In this document: piece by piece, positions 1 through 6,353 of the stretch | Layout: every line of letters starts with the position of its first letter | How positions within the stretch are numbered: position 1 is the stretch's first letter | Origin: Flavobacteriales bacterium UBA2426 | Lineage (GTDB): Bacteria > Bacteroidota > Bacteroidia > Flavobacteriales_F > PHOS-HE28 | Assembly (NCBI GenBank): GCA_002342985.1 | Contig: DDRC01000191.1 | Coordinates: 6,190 to 12,818 of the forward strand | DNA: 6,629 bases | Reading direction: 5' to 3' | Position numbers and translations under genes: made by a program | Notes under the pieces: model-generated | Seen by the model: only the letters and a program-made list of their open reading frames with translations | Database searches by the model: none | Told to the model about the DNA's origin: nothing

Positions 1-1304
1 CCGACGTGGCGGACCTGCGGGTGACGGTGAAGAAGAAGAATTACGCCGAGGCGGTGGCGCAGCGCATCACGTCCCCCTCGCCCGACCGCGTGCCCGCCTT
101 CTGCCGCCACTTCGGCACCTGCGGCGGCTGCAAATGGCAGGACCTCAGCTACCCCAAGCAGCTCGAATACAAGCAGCAGCAGGTGGTGGACAACCTGGAG
201 CGGATCGGCGGGCTGGCGCTGCCGCCGGTGACGCCGATCCTGCCATCGCCCCGGCTCACCCACTACCGCAACAAGCTCGAGTTCACCTTCAGCAACAGCC
301 GCTGGTTCACGCGCGAGGAGCTGTCCGCCCAAGGCGCCATCACCGACCGCAACGCGCTGGGCTTCCACATCCCGCAGCGGTTCGACCGCGTGCTCGACAT
401 CGGCGAATGCCACCTGCAGCCCGACCCGAGCAACGCCATCCGCAACCTCGTGCGCGAGCATGCGCGGCGCGAGGGCCTCAGCTTCTACGACGTCCGGGCG
501 CACGAGGGCTTCCTGCGCAACCTCCTCATCCGCACCGCCACCACGGGCGAGTGCATGGTGCTGCTTGCCCTGGGCCATGAGGATGCCGAGGCCCGCACCC
601 GCCTGTTCGATGCCCTGGTGCAGGCCTTTCCGCAGCTCACCAGCGTACTATGGACGGTGAACACGAAGCGGAACGACACCATCTACGACCTCGCCATACA
701 CGTCCACCACGGCCGCGACCACATCGTGGAGGAACTGCCCGACGGGCCCGGCGGCAGGCCCCTGCGCTTCCGCATCGGACCGAAGACCTTCTTCCAGACC
801 AACCCGGAGCAGACCATCGCCATGTACCGCCTCACGCGCGACCTTGCCGGCCTCACCGGCGAGGAGAACGTGTACGACCTGTACTGCGGCGCGGGCAGCA
901 TCACGCTCTTCCTCGCCGCCCGGGCGCGCCATGTGGCCGGCGTGGAGCTGGTGCCCGAGAGCGTGGCCGATGCCCGCCTGAACGCCGGCCTCAACGGCAT
1001 CACCAACGTGAGCTTCACCAGCGGCGACATGAAGAAGACGATGGATGCCGCCTTCGTGGCGCAGCACGGCCGGCCGGATGTGGTGGTGACCGACCCGCCG
1101 CGCGCCGGCATGGATGAGCCCGTGGTGCGCCACCTGCTGGAGCTGGCGCCGCAGCGCATCGTCTACGTGAGCTGCAACCCCGCTACGCAGGCCCGCGACC
1201 TCGCCATCCTGCAGGACCGGTACCGGATCGACCATGTGCAGCCGGTGGACATGTTCCCGCACACCTACCATGTGGAGAACGTGGTGCGACTGATCAAGCG
1301 ATGA
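1..1304 (+). CDS. rlmD: 23S rRNA (uracil-5-)-methyltransferase, RlmD/RumA type, 5'-truncated by window edge
   Basis: SAM-dependent enzyme of the TrmA/RlmD family that makes 5-methyluridine in 23S rRNA (U1939 in E. coli for RlmD). The frame is open at the left edge and the first visible residues (DLRVTVKKKNYAEA) look like the last strand of the N-terminal TRAM RNA-binding domain, so roughly 40 residues are missing. Numbering from the GTG at base 6: Fe-S cluster cysteines C33, C39, C42 and C135; FQTNPEQ around Q264; SAM-binding motif DLYCGAG 291-297; DPPRAG 363-368; catalytic nucleophile C390 in SCNPAT; general base E424 in HVENVV near the C-terminus. All family-defining residues visible here are present. 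The stop codon overlaps the next start (ATGA), suggesting co-translation. RlmD is preferred over RlmC/TrmA because of the cysteine cluster and overall resemblance to Bacteroidota RlmD; exact target uridine is inferred. Confidence 0.9.
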   Translation, partial: DVADLRVTVKKKNYAEAVAQRITSPSPDRVPAFCRHFGTCGGCKWQDLSYPKQLEYKQQQVVDNLERIGGLALPPVTPILPSPRLTHYRNKLEFTFSNSRWFTREELSAQGAITDRNALGFHIPQRFDRVLDIGECHLQPDPSNAIRNLVREHARREGLSFYDVRAHEGFLRNLLIRTATTGECMVLLALGHEDAEARTRLFDALVQAFPQLTSVLWTVNTKRNDTIYDLAIHVHHGRDHIVEELPDGPGGRPLRFRIGPKTFFQTNPEQTIAMYRLTRDLAGLTGEENVYDLYCGAGSITLFLAARARHVAGVELVPESVADARLNAGLNGITNVSFTSGDMKKTMDAAFVAQHGRPDVVVTDPPRAGMDEPVVRHLLELAPQRIVYVSCNPATQARDLAILQDRYRIDHVQPVDMFPHTYHVENVVRLIKR

Positions 1305-2083
1305 GCAAGGACCGGCTGGACCGCGGATTCTGGGAGGAGCGCTACCATGCGCAGGAGACCGGCTGGGACCTGGGGGCGCCCTCCACCCCGCTCAAGGAAT
1401 ACCTGGACCAGCTCACCGACAAAGCGCTGCGGATCCTCATCCCCGGCGGTGGCCGCGCCTATGAAGCGGAGTACGCGCACCGGCTCGGCTTCACGCATGT
1501 CTTCGTCATCGACCTCACCGATGCGCCGTTCAAGGACCTGCTGCAGCGCTGCCCCGACTTCCCGGCGCAGCACCTGATCACCGGCGACTTCTTCGCGCAC
1601 GAAGGGCAGTACGACCTCATCCTGGAACAGACCTTCTTCTGCGCGCTCGACCCGGCGCTGCGCGGCCGTTACGTGGAGCAGATGCACCGGCTGCTGAAGC
1701 CCGGCGGCAAGCTCGTGGGCGTGCTCTTCCACGATGCGCTCAACGACGACCGGCCGCCCTTCGGCGGCTTCCGCGACGACTACCTGCCGCTCTTCCGCAA
1801 GCGGTTCCCTGAGGTGCGCATGGATCCCTGCCGCAACTCCATCGCCCCGCGCGCCGGCCGCGAGCTCTGGCTGTGCGCCGTGAAGGCGGCGCCGGTGGAT
1901 TGCGCCCTGCACGACCGGCTCGAGGAGGCGGCCACACGGCGCCGCACGGTCCGGCTCGCGCTGCGCGACGGGACCGCCCTAGAGGGCATCATCGCCGACC
2001 TCTTCGTGCGCGGCGGAGCCGATTGGATGCGGCTGGCCGACGGCCGCGAACTCCCACTGGGCGATGTGGCGGCGCTGCGCTGA
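1301..2083 (+). CDS. TPMT-like SAM methyltransferase fused to a C-terminal Rof-like (Rho-binding antiterminator) domain
   Basis: 260 residues in two parts. Residues 1-196 are a class I SAM-dependent methyltransferase of the thiopurine S-methyltransferase-like family: FWEERY 10-15 and GWD 21-23 at the N-terminus, SAM-binding motif ILIPGGGRAYE 45-55, acidic D71 ending strand 2, LEQTFFCAL 108-116, and LKPGGKL 132-138; a usual member ends just after the ELWLCAVK strand (188-195). Residues 197-260 resemble standalone Rof-family proteins of Bacteroidota, with PVDCALHDRLEEAAT (198-212) matching the usual P-I-x-C-x-x-Y-D-x-L-E start, then RDG, ADLFVRGGADWMRL and a final LPLGDVAAL. Rof binds Rho and inhibits termination in E. 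coli; whether this domain does is unknown. The substrate of the methyltransferase is also unknown. ATG 1301 overlaps the rlmD stop by four bases, with no Shine-Dalgarno sequence. The end of the coding region forms half of an intrinsic terminator. Confidence 0.85.
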   Translation: MSKDRLDRGFWEERYHAQETGWDLGAPSTPLKEYLDQLTDKALRILIPGGGRAYEAEYAHRLGFTHVFVIDLTDAPFKDLLQRCPDFPAQHLITGDFFAHEGQYDLILEQTFFCALDPALRGRYVEQMHRLLKPGGKLVGVLFHDALNDDRPPFGGFRDDYLPLFRKRFPEVRMDPCRNSIAPRAGRELWLCAVKAAPVDCALHDRLEEAATRRRTVRLALRDGTALEGIIADLFVRGGADWMRLADGRELPLGDVAALR

Positions 2084-2102
2084 GCCGCCGATCGCCTTTT
2101 TT
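2060..2102 (+). terminator. intrinsic terminator overlapping the end of the TPMT-Rof gene
   Basis: Outer stem GGCGAT (2060-2065) pairs with ATCGCC (2091-2096); inner stem GGCGGC (2068-2073) pairs with GCCGCC (2084-2089), separated by a GT/G internal loop, with a 10-base apical loop (2074-2083) that contains the TGA stop. Six T residues (2097-2102) follow directly. The ascending arm encodes the last residues of the Rof-like domain. It should end the rlmD transcription unit. Confidence 0.85.
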
Positions 2103-2131
2103 CCGACCTTCAGCTTCCGGCTCCACCGCCC

Positions 2132-2539
2132 ATGCGGACCGCATCGCCCGAGATCCAGGCCTTCTTCGAGTCGCTCACCGATGAGCGCCGCGAGGCCTTG
2201 GGCACCCTGCGCAGCCACATCCGGCACGTGTGGCCCGCTGCGGAGGAGGACTTCTCCTACGGCATGCCCACCTATCGCATCGAGGGCCGTCCCGTCTTCG
2301 CCCTGGCCTCGAAGAAGCGCTTCATGGTGCTGCACGTGCTGCCCTATGACCTCCTCGACCCCTTCAAGCTCGACCTCCTGCCCTACGACCACGGGAAGTC
2401 GTGCATCCGCTTCAAGCGGCTCTCGCCCCCCTTTAGCGCGCTGCTCGACCGCATCATCAAGTACGTGGGCCATCAGCTCCACCTCAGCACCGTCACGGCC
2501 CGCCCCACCGGCCTCCGCAAAGCGCCGGCCCTCCATTGA
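2132..2539 (+). CDS. DUF1801 (YdhG-like) domain protein
   Basis: 135-residue, probably cytosolic protein of the DUF1801/YdhG-like family, whose Pfam group includes Bacillus YdhG/Fra-type proteins; the biochemical role is not established for most members. Family features seen: an N-terminal helix pair (residues 6-33, IQAFFESLTDERREALGTLR), SYGMPTY at 42-48, a strand with FALASKKRFMVLHVLP (56-71), and GKSCIRF at 88-94 followed by a C-terminal helix (FSALLDRIIKYVG). Length is normal for a single-domain member. The ATG at 2132 gives a start exactly at the family N-terminus; there is no Shine-Dalgarno sequence. It lies 29 bases past the terminator T-run, so it should have its own promoter; only a poor match (GACCTTCAG near 2105) is visible. 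The next gene starts 7 bases after its stop, which suggests an operon. No functional link to the hydrolase downstream is evident. Confidence 0.8.
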   Translation: MRTASPEIQAFFESLTDERREALGTLRSHIRHVWPAAEEDFSYGMPTYRIEGRPVFALASKKRFMVLHVLPYDLLDPFKLDLLPYDHGKSCIRFKRLSPPFSALLDRIIKYVGHQLHLSTVTARPTGLRKAPALH

Positions 2540-2546
2540 ACCTGCC

Positions 2547-3785
2547 ATGCGCCCCCTCCTCCTCACCGCGCTCATCACGCTCCTCGCGTCGGCAAAGGCC
2601 CAGCCGGTGCGCGTGCTCTTCATCGGCAACAGCTACACCTACAGCAACGACCTGCCGGGCATGCTCGATTCACTGGCCACGGCCATGGGCGAGGACGTGG
2701 TAACGGGCATGTCGGCACCGGGCGGCTACACCTTCAGCCAGCACACCCAGCTGGCCTACACCCAGCAGCTGCTGGCGCAGGGCGACTGGGACTACGTGGT
2801 GCTGCAGGAACAGAGCCAGCTGCCGGCCTTCCCCCTGGCGCAGGTGGAGGCGCAGTGCGTTCCCTACGCCGCCCAACTGGTGCAGCAGGCCCGGCAGGCC
2901 AATCCGTGCACCGAGGCGGTCTTCCTGATGACCTGGGGCCGGGAGAACGGCGATGCGCAGAACTGCCCCTCCTGGCCGCCGGTGTGCACTTACGAGGGCA
3001 TGCAACAGCTCCTGCACGAACGCTACCTGCAGATGGCCACCGGCAACGATGCGTGGTGCGCTCCGGTAGGCGCCGTGTGGTCGAGCTGGCGCGCCGAATT
3101 CCCCGGATCAGCGCTCTACACCGACGGCAGCCATCCCAATGCCCTCGGCACGTACATCGCCGCGGCGACGCTGGCAAGCACCATCTTCCGCCGGCCGTGC
3201 ACCGCAGCGGACTGGGCGCCGGCGACGCTCGCTCCCGGCCAGGCCTTGGAGGTGCGCACCAGGGCGAGCGAGGCGGTGCTGGACGAAGCGGCTGCGTGGA
3301 ACATCGGCGTGAACGATCCTTCCGCCGCACCGGATTGGATGCTGCTGGGCGGCAACGAGGCCTGCTTCGGGAACAACGGCACGCCCGGCGCAGTCCTGGA
3401 GTGGCACTTCGGCGATGGCGCAACGAGCACCGAGGAGAGTCCCTGCCACACCTATTCGGGAGCAGGGCCCTTCGAAGGCGCCCTGGTGGCGACCGATGGC
3501 TGCGGACGCGCCGATACGGCAGCATTCACGATCGAATTCCCAAGCGGTATCGGCAGCGCAACCAGCACCGCGCCGCTGCTCATCCGCTTCGATGGCGAAG
3601 GCCGCCTGATCGCCGCAGCACAGGAACCGGTGCCCTTCTTCGAACTGCTCGATGCGGGCGGGCGGCTCATCGAACGCCGCTCCCTGCGCGCCGGACTCAC
3701 TGTGCTGCGTGGAGGCGGCGGCCTGCTGTGGCGTGCCCGCTGCACCGATGGCAGCTGGCGCGCAGGGCGCGTGGCGCAGCCCTGA
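2547..3785 (+). CDS. secreted SGNH/GDSL-like hydrolase (DUF4886-like) with PKD domain and putative T9SS sorting tail
   Basis: 412 residues from ATG 2547. The frame is open far upstream, but 2547 is chosen because it gives a clean signal peptide (MRPLLLTALITLLASAKA, likely cleavage A18-Q19) and starts 7 bases after the previous stop. Mature domain: VLFIGNSYTYSND (23-35) with candidate nucleophile S29, YVVLQEQSQ, MTWGRENGD (128-136), and DGSHPN (193-198) supplying candidate catalytic D193 and H196, as in SGNH hydrolases, which act on esters or acetylated glycans. Residues about 265-332 form a PKD-like domain with HFGDG (287-291) and ATDGCG. Residues about 340-412 (FELLDAGGRLIERR, then LWRARCTDGSWRAGRVA) resemble a degenerate type IX secretion type A sorting domain, implying export across the outer membrane. 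The substrate is unknown. The hydrolase call is firm at the motif level; the sorting-domain call is weaker. Confidence 0.8.
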   Translation: MRPLLLTALITLLASAKAQPVRVLFIGNSYTYSNDLPGMLDSLATAMGEDVVTGMSAPGGYTFSQHTQLAYTQQLLAQGDWDYVVLQEQSQLPAFPLAQVEAQCVPYAAQLVQQARQANPCTEAVFLMTWGRENGDAQNCPSWPPVCTYEGMQQLLHERYLQMATGNDAWCAPVGAVWSSWRAEFPGSALYTDGSHPNALGTYIAAATLASTIFRRPCTAADWAPATLAPGQALEVRTRASEAVLDEAAAWNIGVNDPSAAPDWMLLGGNEACFGNNGTPGAVLEWHFGDGATSTEESPCHTYSGAGPFEGALVATDGCGRADTAAFTIEFPSGIGSATSTAPLLIRFDGEGRLIAAAQEPVPFFELLDAGGRLIERRSLRAGLTVLRGGGGLLWRARCTDGSWRAGRVAQP

Positions 3786-3796
3786 GGCCCGGCCGC

Positions 3797-3804
3797 TAAC
3801 TTGC
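3797..3804 (+). promoter_or_regulatory. possible -7 promoter element ahead of the phosphoribosyltransferase gene
   Basis: TAACTTGC lies 14 bases upstream of the ATG at 3811, in the 25-base gap after the hydrolase gene. It resembles the Bacteroidota -7 element TAnnTTTG, but the last four bases do not match well and no -33 TTTG is seen about 19 bases upstream. Transcription may equally come from the upstream genes. Confidence 0.3.
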
Positions 3805-3810
3805 CGCCCG

Positions 3811-4311
3811 ATGAGCGAACGCACGGTGATCCTGGAGCACGAGCAGGTGCAGCGCAAGCTCCGCCGCATCGCGCACCAATTGCACGAAGAGCACCACGAA
3901 GCGGGGGCCTTGGTGCTGGTGGGGATTGCGCCGCGCGGCGCCATCCTGGCCAAGCGGCTGGCGCGGTTGCTGGAAGAGGTCTCCGACCTGCGCATCGACC
4001 TGGTGGAGCTGAAGCTCGACAAGGACCTTCCGCTCGAGCGCCCCGTGCAGCTCAGCATCGACCCCATGTCGCTCCGCGACCGCCTGGTGGTGCTGGTGGA
4101 CGATGTGCTCATGAGCGGGCGCACGCTGATGCATGCCGCCAGCTACCTGGTGCAGGCTCCGCTGAAGCGCCTCACCACGGTGGTGCTGGTCGACCGCAGG
4201 CACCGGGCCTACCCCATCCGTGCGGACATCGTGGGGCTGACGCTCAGCACCACCCTCCAGGAGCACATCAGCGTGGAACTGGGCCGCAAGGACGCCGTCT
4301 ACCTGAGCTGA
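3811..4311 (+). CDS. PyrR-like phosphoribosyltransferase
   Basis: 166-residue type I phosphoribosyltransferase-fold protein resembling PyrR (uracil phosphoribosyltransferase / pyr operon regulator in Bacillus). Seen: RRIAHQLHE near the N-terminus, LVGIAPRGAILAKRLA (36-51), the PRPP-binding loop VVLVDDVLMSGRT (93-105) with D97-D98, and VDRRHRAYPIRADIVG (127-142), which matches PyrR's VDRGHRELPIRAD. It lacks the LYRDD motif of classical PyrR: the equivalent stretch reads LVELKLDKDLPLERP (64-78). It is also about 15 residues shorter than B. subtilis PyrR. RNA-binding attenuation is therefore doubtful, and no pyr genes are present. ATG 3811 is chosen because it aligns with the PyrR N-terminus; the in-frame ATG at 3652 lies inside the hydrolase gene. 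It ends in a 13-base convergent overlap with aroK. It could be a PRPP-using salvage enzyme or a regulator. Confidence 0.82.
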   Translation: MSERTVILEHEQVQRKLRRIAHQLHEEHHEAGALVLVGIAPRGAILAKRLARLLEEVSDLRIDLVELKLDKDLPLERPVQLSIDPMSLRDRLVVLVDDVLMSGRTLMHAASYLVQAPLKRLTTVVLVDRRHRAYPIRADIVGLTLSTTLQEHISVELGRKDAVYLS

Positions 4312-4814
4312 CCGCGCAGCGCCTCGGCGATGCGGGCGGCCACTGCCGCCGGCGACCCGCTCCCCTCCACGGTGACATGCGCGCGGCGATAGACTGGCAG
4401 CCGCTCCTGCAGCAGGGCCTCCACGCGGTGCCGCAGGGCCGCCCCCCGCAGCCCGAAGAGCAGCGGGCGGTCCCCGCCGGCCCTTTCGATCCGTGGCATC
4501 AGCACGTCGAGCGGTACATCGATCCACACCACCGCGCCGGCCGCCAACAGGCGGTCCATGTTGTCGCCCTGCACAGGGGTCCCGCCGCCGCAGGCAATCA
4601 CGCCCGCACCGGAATCGATCAGCTCCGCCAGCACCTCGGCCTCCACCCGGCGGAAGGCCTCCTCGCCCTCGCGCTGCACGAAGGGCAGCAAGGGGCCCAC
4701 GCGCTGCTCGGCCACGCGGTCGAGATCGGTGAAGGGAAGGCCGAGCAGCGCTGCCAGGGCGCGCCCCACAGTGCTCTTGCCGCTGCACATGAAGCCGATG
4801 AGGAAGATGCGCAT
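4299..4814 (-). CDS. aroK: shikimate kinase
   Basis: 171 residues, normal length. Cytosolic enzyme that phosphorylates shikimate with ATP to shikimate 3-phosphate, step five of the chorismate pathway to aromatic amino acids. Seen: Walker A GFMCSGKST (7-15), shikimate-binding DLD with D30 and D32, FRRVE (54-58) with R55 as the shikimate-binding arginine, GGG (76-78) in ACGGGTP, the lid arginine R116 in DRPLL, and R138 in the ERLPVY motif. Start ATG has its first base at 4814 and places the Walker A at the usual distance; no Shine-Dalgarno sequence. It converges on the PyrR-like gene with a 13-base overlap, with no terminator visible between them, and diverges from the GNAT-like gene across 74 bases. 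No other aro genes are in view, so it stands alone from the pathway. Confidence 0.95.
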   Translation of the reverse strand: MRIFLIGFMCSGKSTVGRALAALLGLPFTDLDRVAEQRVGPLLPFVQREGEEAFRRVEAEVLAELIDSGAGVIACGGGTPVQGDNMDRLLAAGAVVWIDVPLDVLMPRIERAGGDRPLLFGLRGAALRHRVEALLQERLPVYRRAHVTVEGSGSPAAVAARIAEALRGQLR

Positions 4815-4848
4815 GGGGAGCAGGGGGCGCCGGAACCGGCGGCCGCCG

Positions 4849-4856
4849 CAAAGGAA
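4849..4856 (-). promoter_or_regulatory. possible -7 promoter element for aroK
   Basis: On the minus strand TTCCTTTG lies about 35 bases upstream of the aroK ATG, one mismatch from TAnnTTTG. No convincing -33 element is seen at the right spacing. It sits in the 74-base divergent gap shared with the GNAT-like gene. Confidence 0.3.
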
Positions 4857-4888
4857 CCACGGGAACGTCGCACCTTCGCGCTACCGCC

Positions 4889-6085
4889 ATGAAGCTCGAG
4901 GAAGCCAACAGCAAACGGGTGCTGCGCGACTGGATGCGCCTCCCCTGGTCCATCTACGCCGGAGATGCCAACTGGATCCCGCACCTGAAGCAGGACATCG
5001 AGAAGGTCTTCGACCCCGCACGCAACAAGCTGTTCAGGCCCGACCCTGCGACCGGGAAGGCGGGCGAGGCCGTCCGCTGGGTGCTCTACGACGATGGAGG
5101 ACGGGCCATCGGGCGCATCGCCGCCTTCATCAATCCGCGCACGGCGTGGTCCGAGAAGCAGCCCACGGGGGGCGTCGGCTTCTTCGAGTGCATCAACGAC
5201 CAGCGTGCGGCCAACCTCCTCTTCGATGCGGCCCGGGACTGGCTCCACGCCCGGGGGATGCAGGCCATGGACGGCCCCATCAACTTCGGCGACCGCAACA
5301 TGTTCTGGGGCCTGCTCATCGAGAACTTCACGGACCCGCCGATCTACGGCACCAACTACAATCCGCCGTACTACCGGGGCCTGCTGGAGGCATACGGCTT
5401 CCAGGTCTGGTTCAATCAGCTCTTCTTCAAGCGCTCGGTGAAGGTGCCCGCCCAGCCCATCTTCCACCGCAAGTACAACCAGCTCGCCAACGACCCCGAG
5501 ATCCGCATCCACGACAGCACAGGGCGCACGGTGGAGCAGATCGCCTCGGACTTCTGCACGGTGTACAACGATGCATGGGTGGACCACGAGAACCACAAGC
5601 CCATGGAAGCCGCCACGGCCCTGAAGATCGTGAAGGCCATGAAGCCGGTGATGGACCCGCGCCTGCTCATCTTCATCCGGCACAAGGACCGGCCGATCGC
5701 CATGTACATCAGCCTCCCGGAGCTGAACGAGATCTTCCGCCATGTGAACGGCGACCTCAACTGGCTGGGCAAGCTCAAGTTCCTCTGGCACAAATGGCGC
5801 GGCACGGTGAAGACCATGACAGGCATCGTCTTCGGCGTGGCCAAGCCCTGGCAGGGCAAGGGGCTGGAGGGCGCCCTCATCGTCTTCGCGGAGAAGAACA
5901 TCGTGCACAGGAACCTCTACCGCGACACCATCCTCACCTGGATCGGCGACTTCAATCCGCGCATGATCAAGGTGTGCGAGAACCTCGACGCGGTGAACTA
6001 CCGCACGCTGGCCACCTTCCGCTACCTCTTCGACCGGAGCCTGCCGTTCGAGCGGCACCCCATCCTGGAGAAGAAGGAGAAATGA
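4889..6085 (+). CDS. conserved GNAT-like protein of unknown function
   Basis: 398 residues, no signal peptide or membrane segment, probably cytosolic. It looks like a tandem or extended GNAT (N-acetyltransferase) fold: an N-terminal half (about 1-175) with a helix-strand pattern, MDGPINFGDRNMFWGLL (127-143), PPIYGTNYNPPYYRGLLEAYGF; and a C-terminal half (about 205-390) with LLIFIRHKDRPIAMYISLPE, and PWQGKGLEGAL (320-330), a loose match to the GNAT acetyl-CoA-binding Q/RxxGxG/A loop. The GPxNxxxxxxxGLL...PP...YNPPYY...GF pattern recalls E. coli YghO-like proteins, from memory only. No acceptor substrate can be named. ATG 4889 is chosen because an acidic/basic helix typical of a real N-terminus follows it and aroK diverges just upstream; CACCTTCG at 4871-4878 is a weak -7-like match. 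No terminator lies between its stop and the tRNA-Lys promoter, so read-through is possible. Confidence 0.75.
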   Translation: MKLEEANSKRVLRDWMRLPWSIYAGDANWIPHLKQDIEKVFDPARNKLFRPDPATGKAGEAVRWVLYDDGGRAIGRIAAFINPRTAWSEKQPTGGVGFFECINDQRAANLLFDAARDWLHARGMQAMDGPINFGDRNMFWGLLIENFTDPPIYGTNYNPPYYRGLLEAYGFQVWFNQLFFKRSVKVPAQPIFHRKYNQLANDPEIRIHDSTGRTVEQIASDFCTVYNDAWVDHENHKPMEAATALKIVKAMKPVMDPRLLIFIRHKDRPIAMYISLPELNEIFRHVNGDLNWLGKLKFLWHKWRGTVKTMTGIVFGVAKPWQGKGLEGALIVFAEKNIVHRNLYRDTILTWIGDFNPRMIKVCENLDAVNYRTLATFRYLFDRSLPFERHPILEKKEK

Positions 6086-6091
6086 ACAGCG

Positions 6092-6122
6092 CTTGCCGCT
6101 CTCGGAAGGATCTCTACTTTTG
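6092..6122 (+). promoter_or_regulatory. Bacteroidota-type promoter for tRNA-Lys
   Basis: CTTG (6092-6095) as the -33 element and TACTTTTG (6115-6122) as the -7 element (consensus TAnnTTTG), spaced by 19 bases. This fits the Bacteroidota primary sigma factor consensus well and starts only 6 bases after the preceding stop codon. Confidence 0.7.
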
Positions 6123-6130
6123 CGGCCCTT

Positions 6131-6160
6131 GACGCAGGGACCCTTCGGGGTGAAAGCGTC
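6131..6160 (+). other. nested hairpin in the tRNA-Lys precursor leader
   Basis: GACGC (6131-6135) pairs with GCGTC (6156-6160). Inside, ACCC (6140-6143) and GGGT (6148-6151) close a TTCG tetraloop. The 4x4 internal loop AGGG/GAAA could form G-A pairs. It ends 4 bases before the mature tRNA 5' end and has no T-run, so it is not an intrinsic terminator. Function unknown. Confidence 0.5.
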
Positions 6161-6164
6161 GGAA

Positions 6165-6237
6165 GACCCTGTAGCTCAGTTGGTAGAGCACAACACTTTT
6201 AATGTTGGGGTCCCGGGTTCGAGCCCCGGCGGGGTCA
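6165..6237 (+). tRNA. tRNA-Lys (anticodon UUU)
   Basis: 73 bases folding as a full cloverleaf: acceptor GACCCTG/CGGGGTC (one G-T pair), D-stem GCTC/GAGC with loop AGTTGGTA, anticodon stem CAACA/TGTTG with loop CTTTTAA and anticodon TTT at 6198-6200, a 5-base variable loop GGGTC, and T-stem CCGGG/CCCGG with loop TTCGAGC. Discriminator A6237. CCA is not encoded (next bases are CGA), so it must be added by tRNA nucleotidyltransferase. It reads AAA and, by wobble, AAG codons. Confidence 0.97.
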
Positions 6238-6240
6238 CGA

Positions 6241-6271
6241 AAGCCTCTCTCACCGAGAGGCTTCGTTCTTT
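6241..6271 (+). terminator. intrinsic terminator after tRNA-Lys
   Basis: Perfect 9-base-pair stem AAGCCTCTC (6241-6249) / GAGAGGCTT (6255-6263) with loop TCACC, followed by CGTTCTTT. The T-run is interrupted, but position just after the tRNA supports the call. The remaining 66 bases to the next promoter hold no gene. Confidence 0.75.
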
Positions 6272-6315
6272 GTGAGCGAAGCGCAGCGCGGGCCGGACGG
6301 CGGCACGCTCCACGC

Positions 6316-6345
6316 TGTGGCCGGTGGATCATCCGGCTATATTTG
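6316..6345 (+). promoter_or_regulatory. Bacteroidota-type promoter for tRNA-Leu
   Basis: TATATTTG (6338-6345) is a perfect -7 element (TAnnTTTG), followed by GCGCC and the tRNA 8 bases later. The -33 element is weak: TGTG at 6316-6319, 18 bases upstream. Confidence 0.7.
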
Positions 6346-6353
6346 CGCCCCCT

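Noticed and set aside
648..1271. 207-codon open frame on the minus strand inside rlmD
   Set aside because: Antisense shadow of a high-GC gene; low-complexity composition, no recognisable motif, and rlmD on the plus strand is well supported.
2064..2546. Upstream extension of the hydrolase frame
   Set aside because: The frame overlaps the DUF1801 gene and yields Pro/Ser/Arg-rich sequence; the ATG at 2547 immediately precedes a proper signal peptide.
3652..3810. Upstream extension of the PyrR-like frame
   Set aside because: It overlaps the hydrolase C-terminus; the ATG at 3811 aligns with the PyrR family N-terminus.
4619..6058. 479-codon open frame on the minus strand inside the GNAT-like gene and aroK
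   Set aside because: It runs antisense through the GNAT-like gene, which has coherent motifs on the plus strand, and on into aroK out of frame. Its His/Val/Glu-rich composition is typical of a GC-rich shadow frame.
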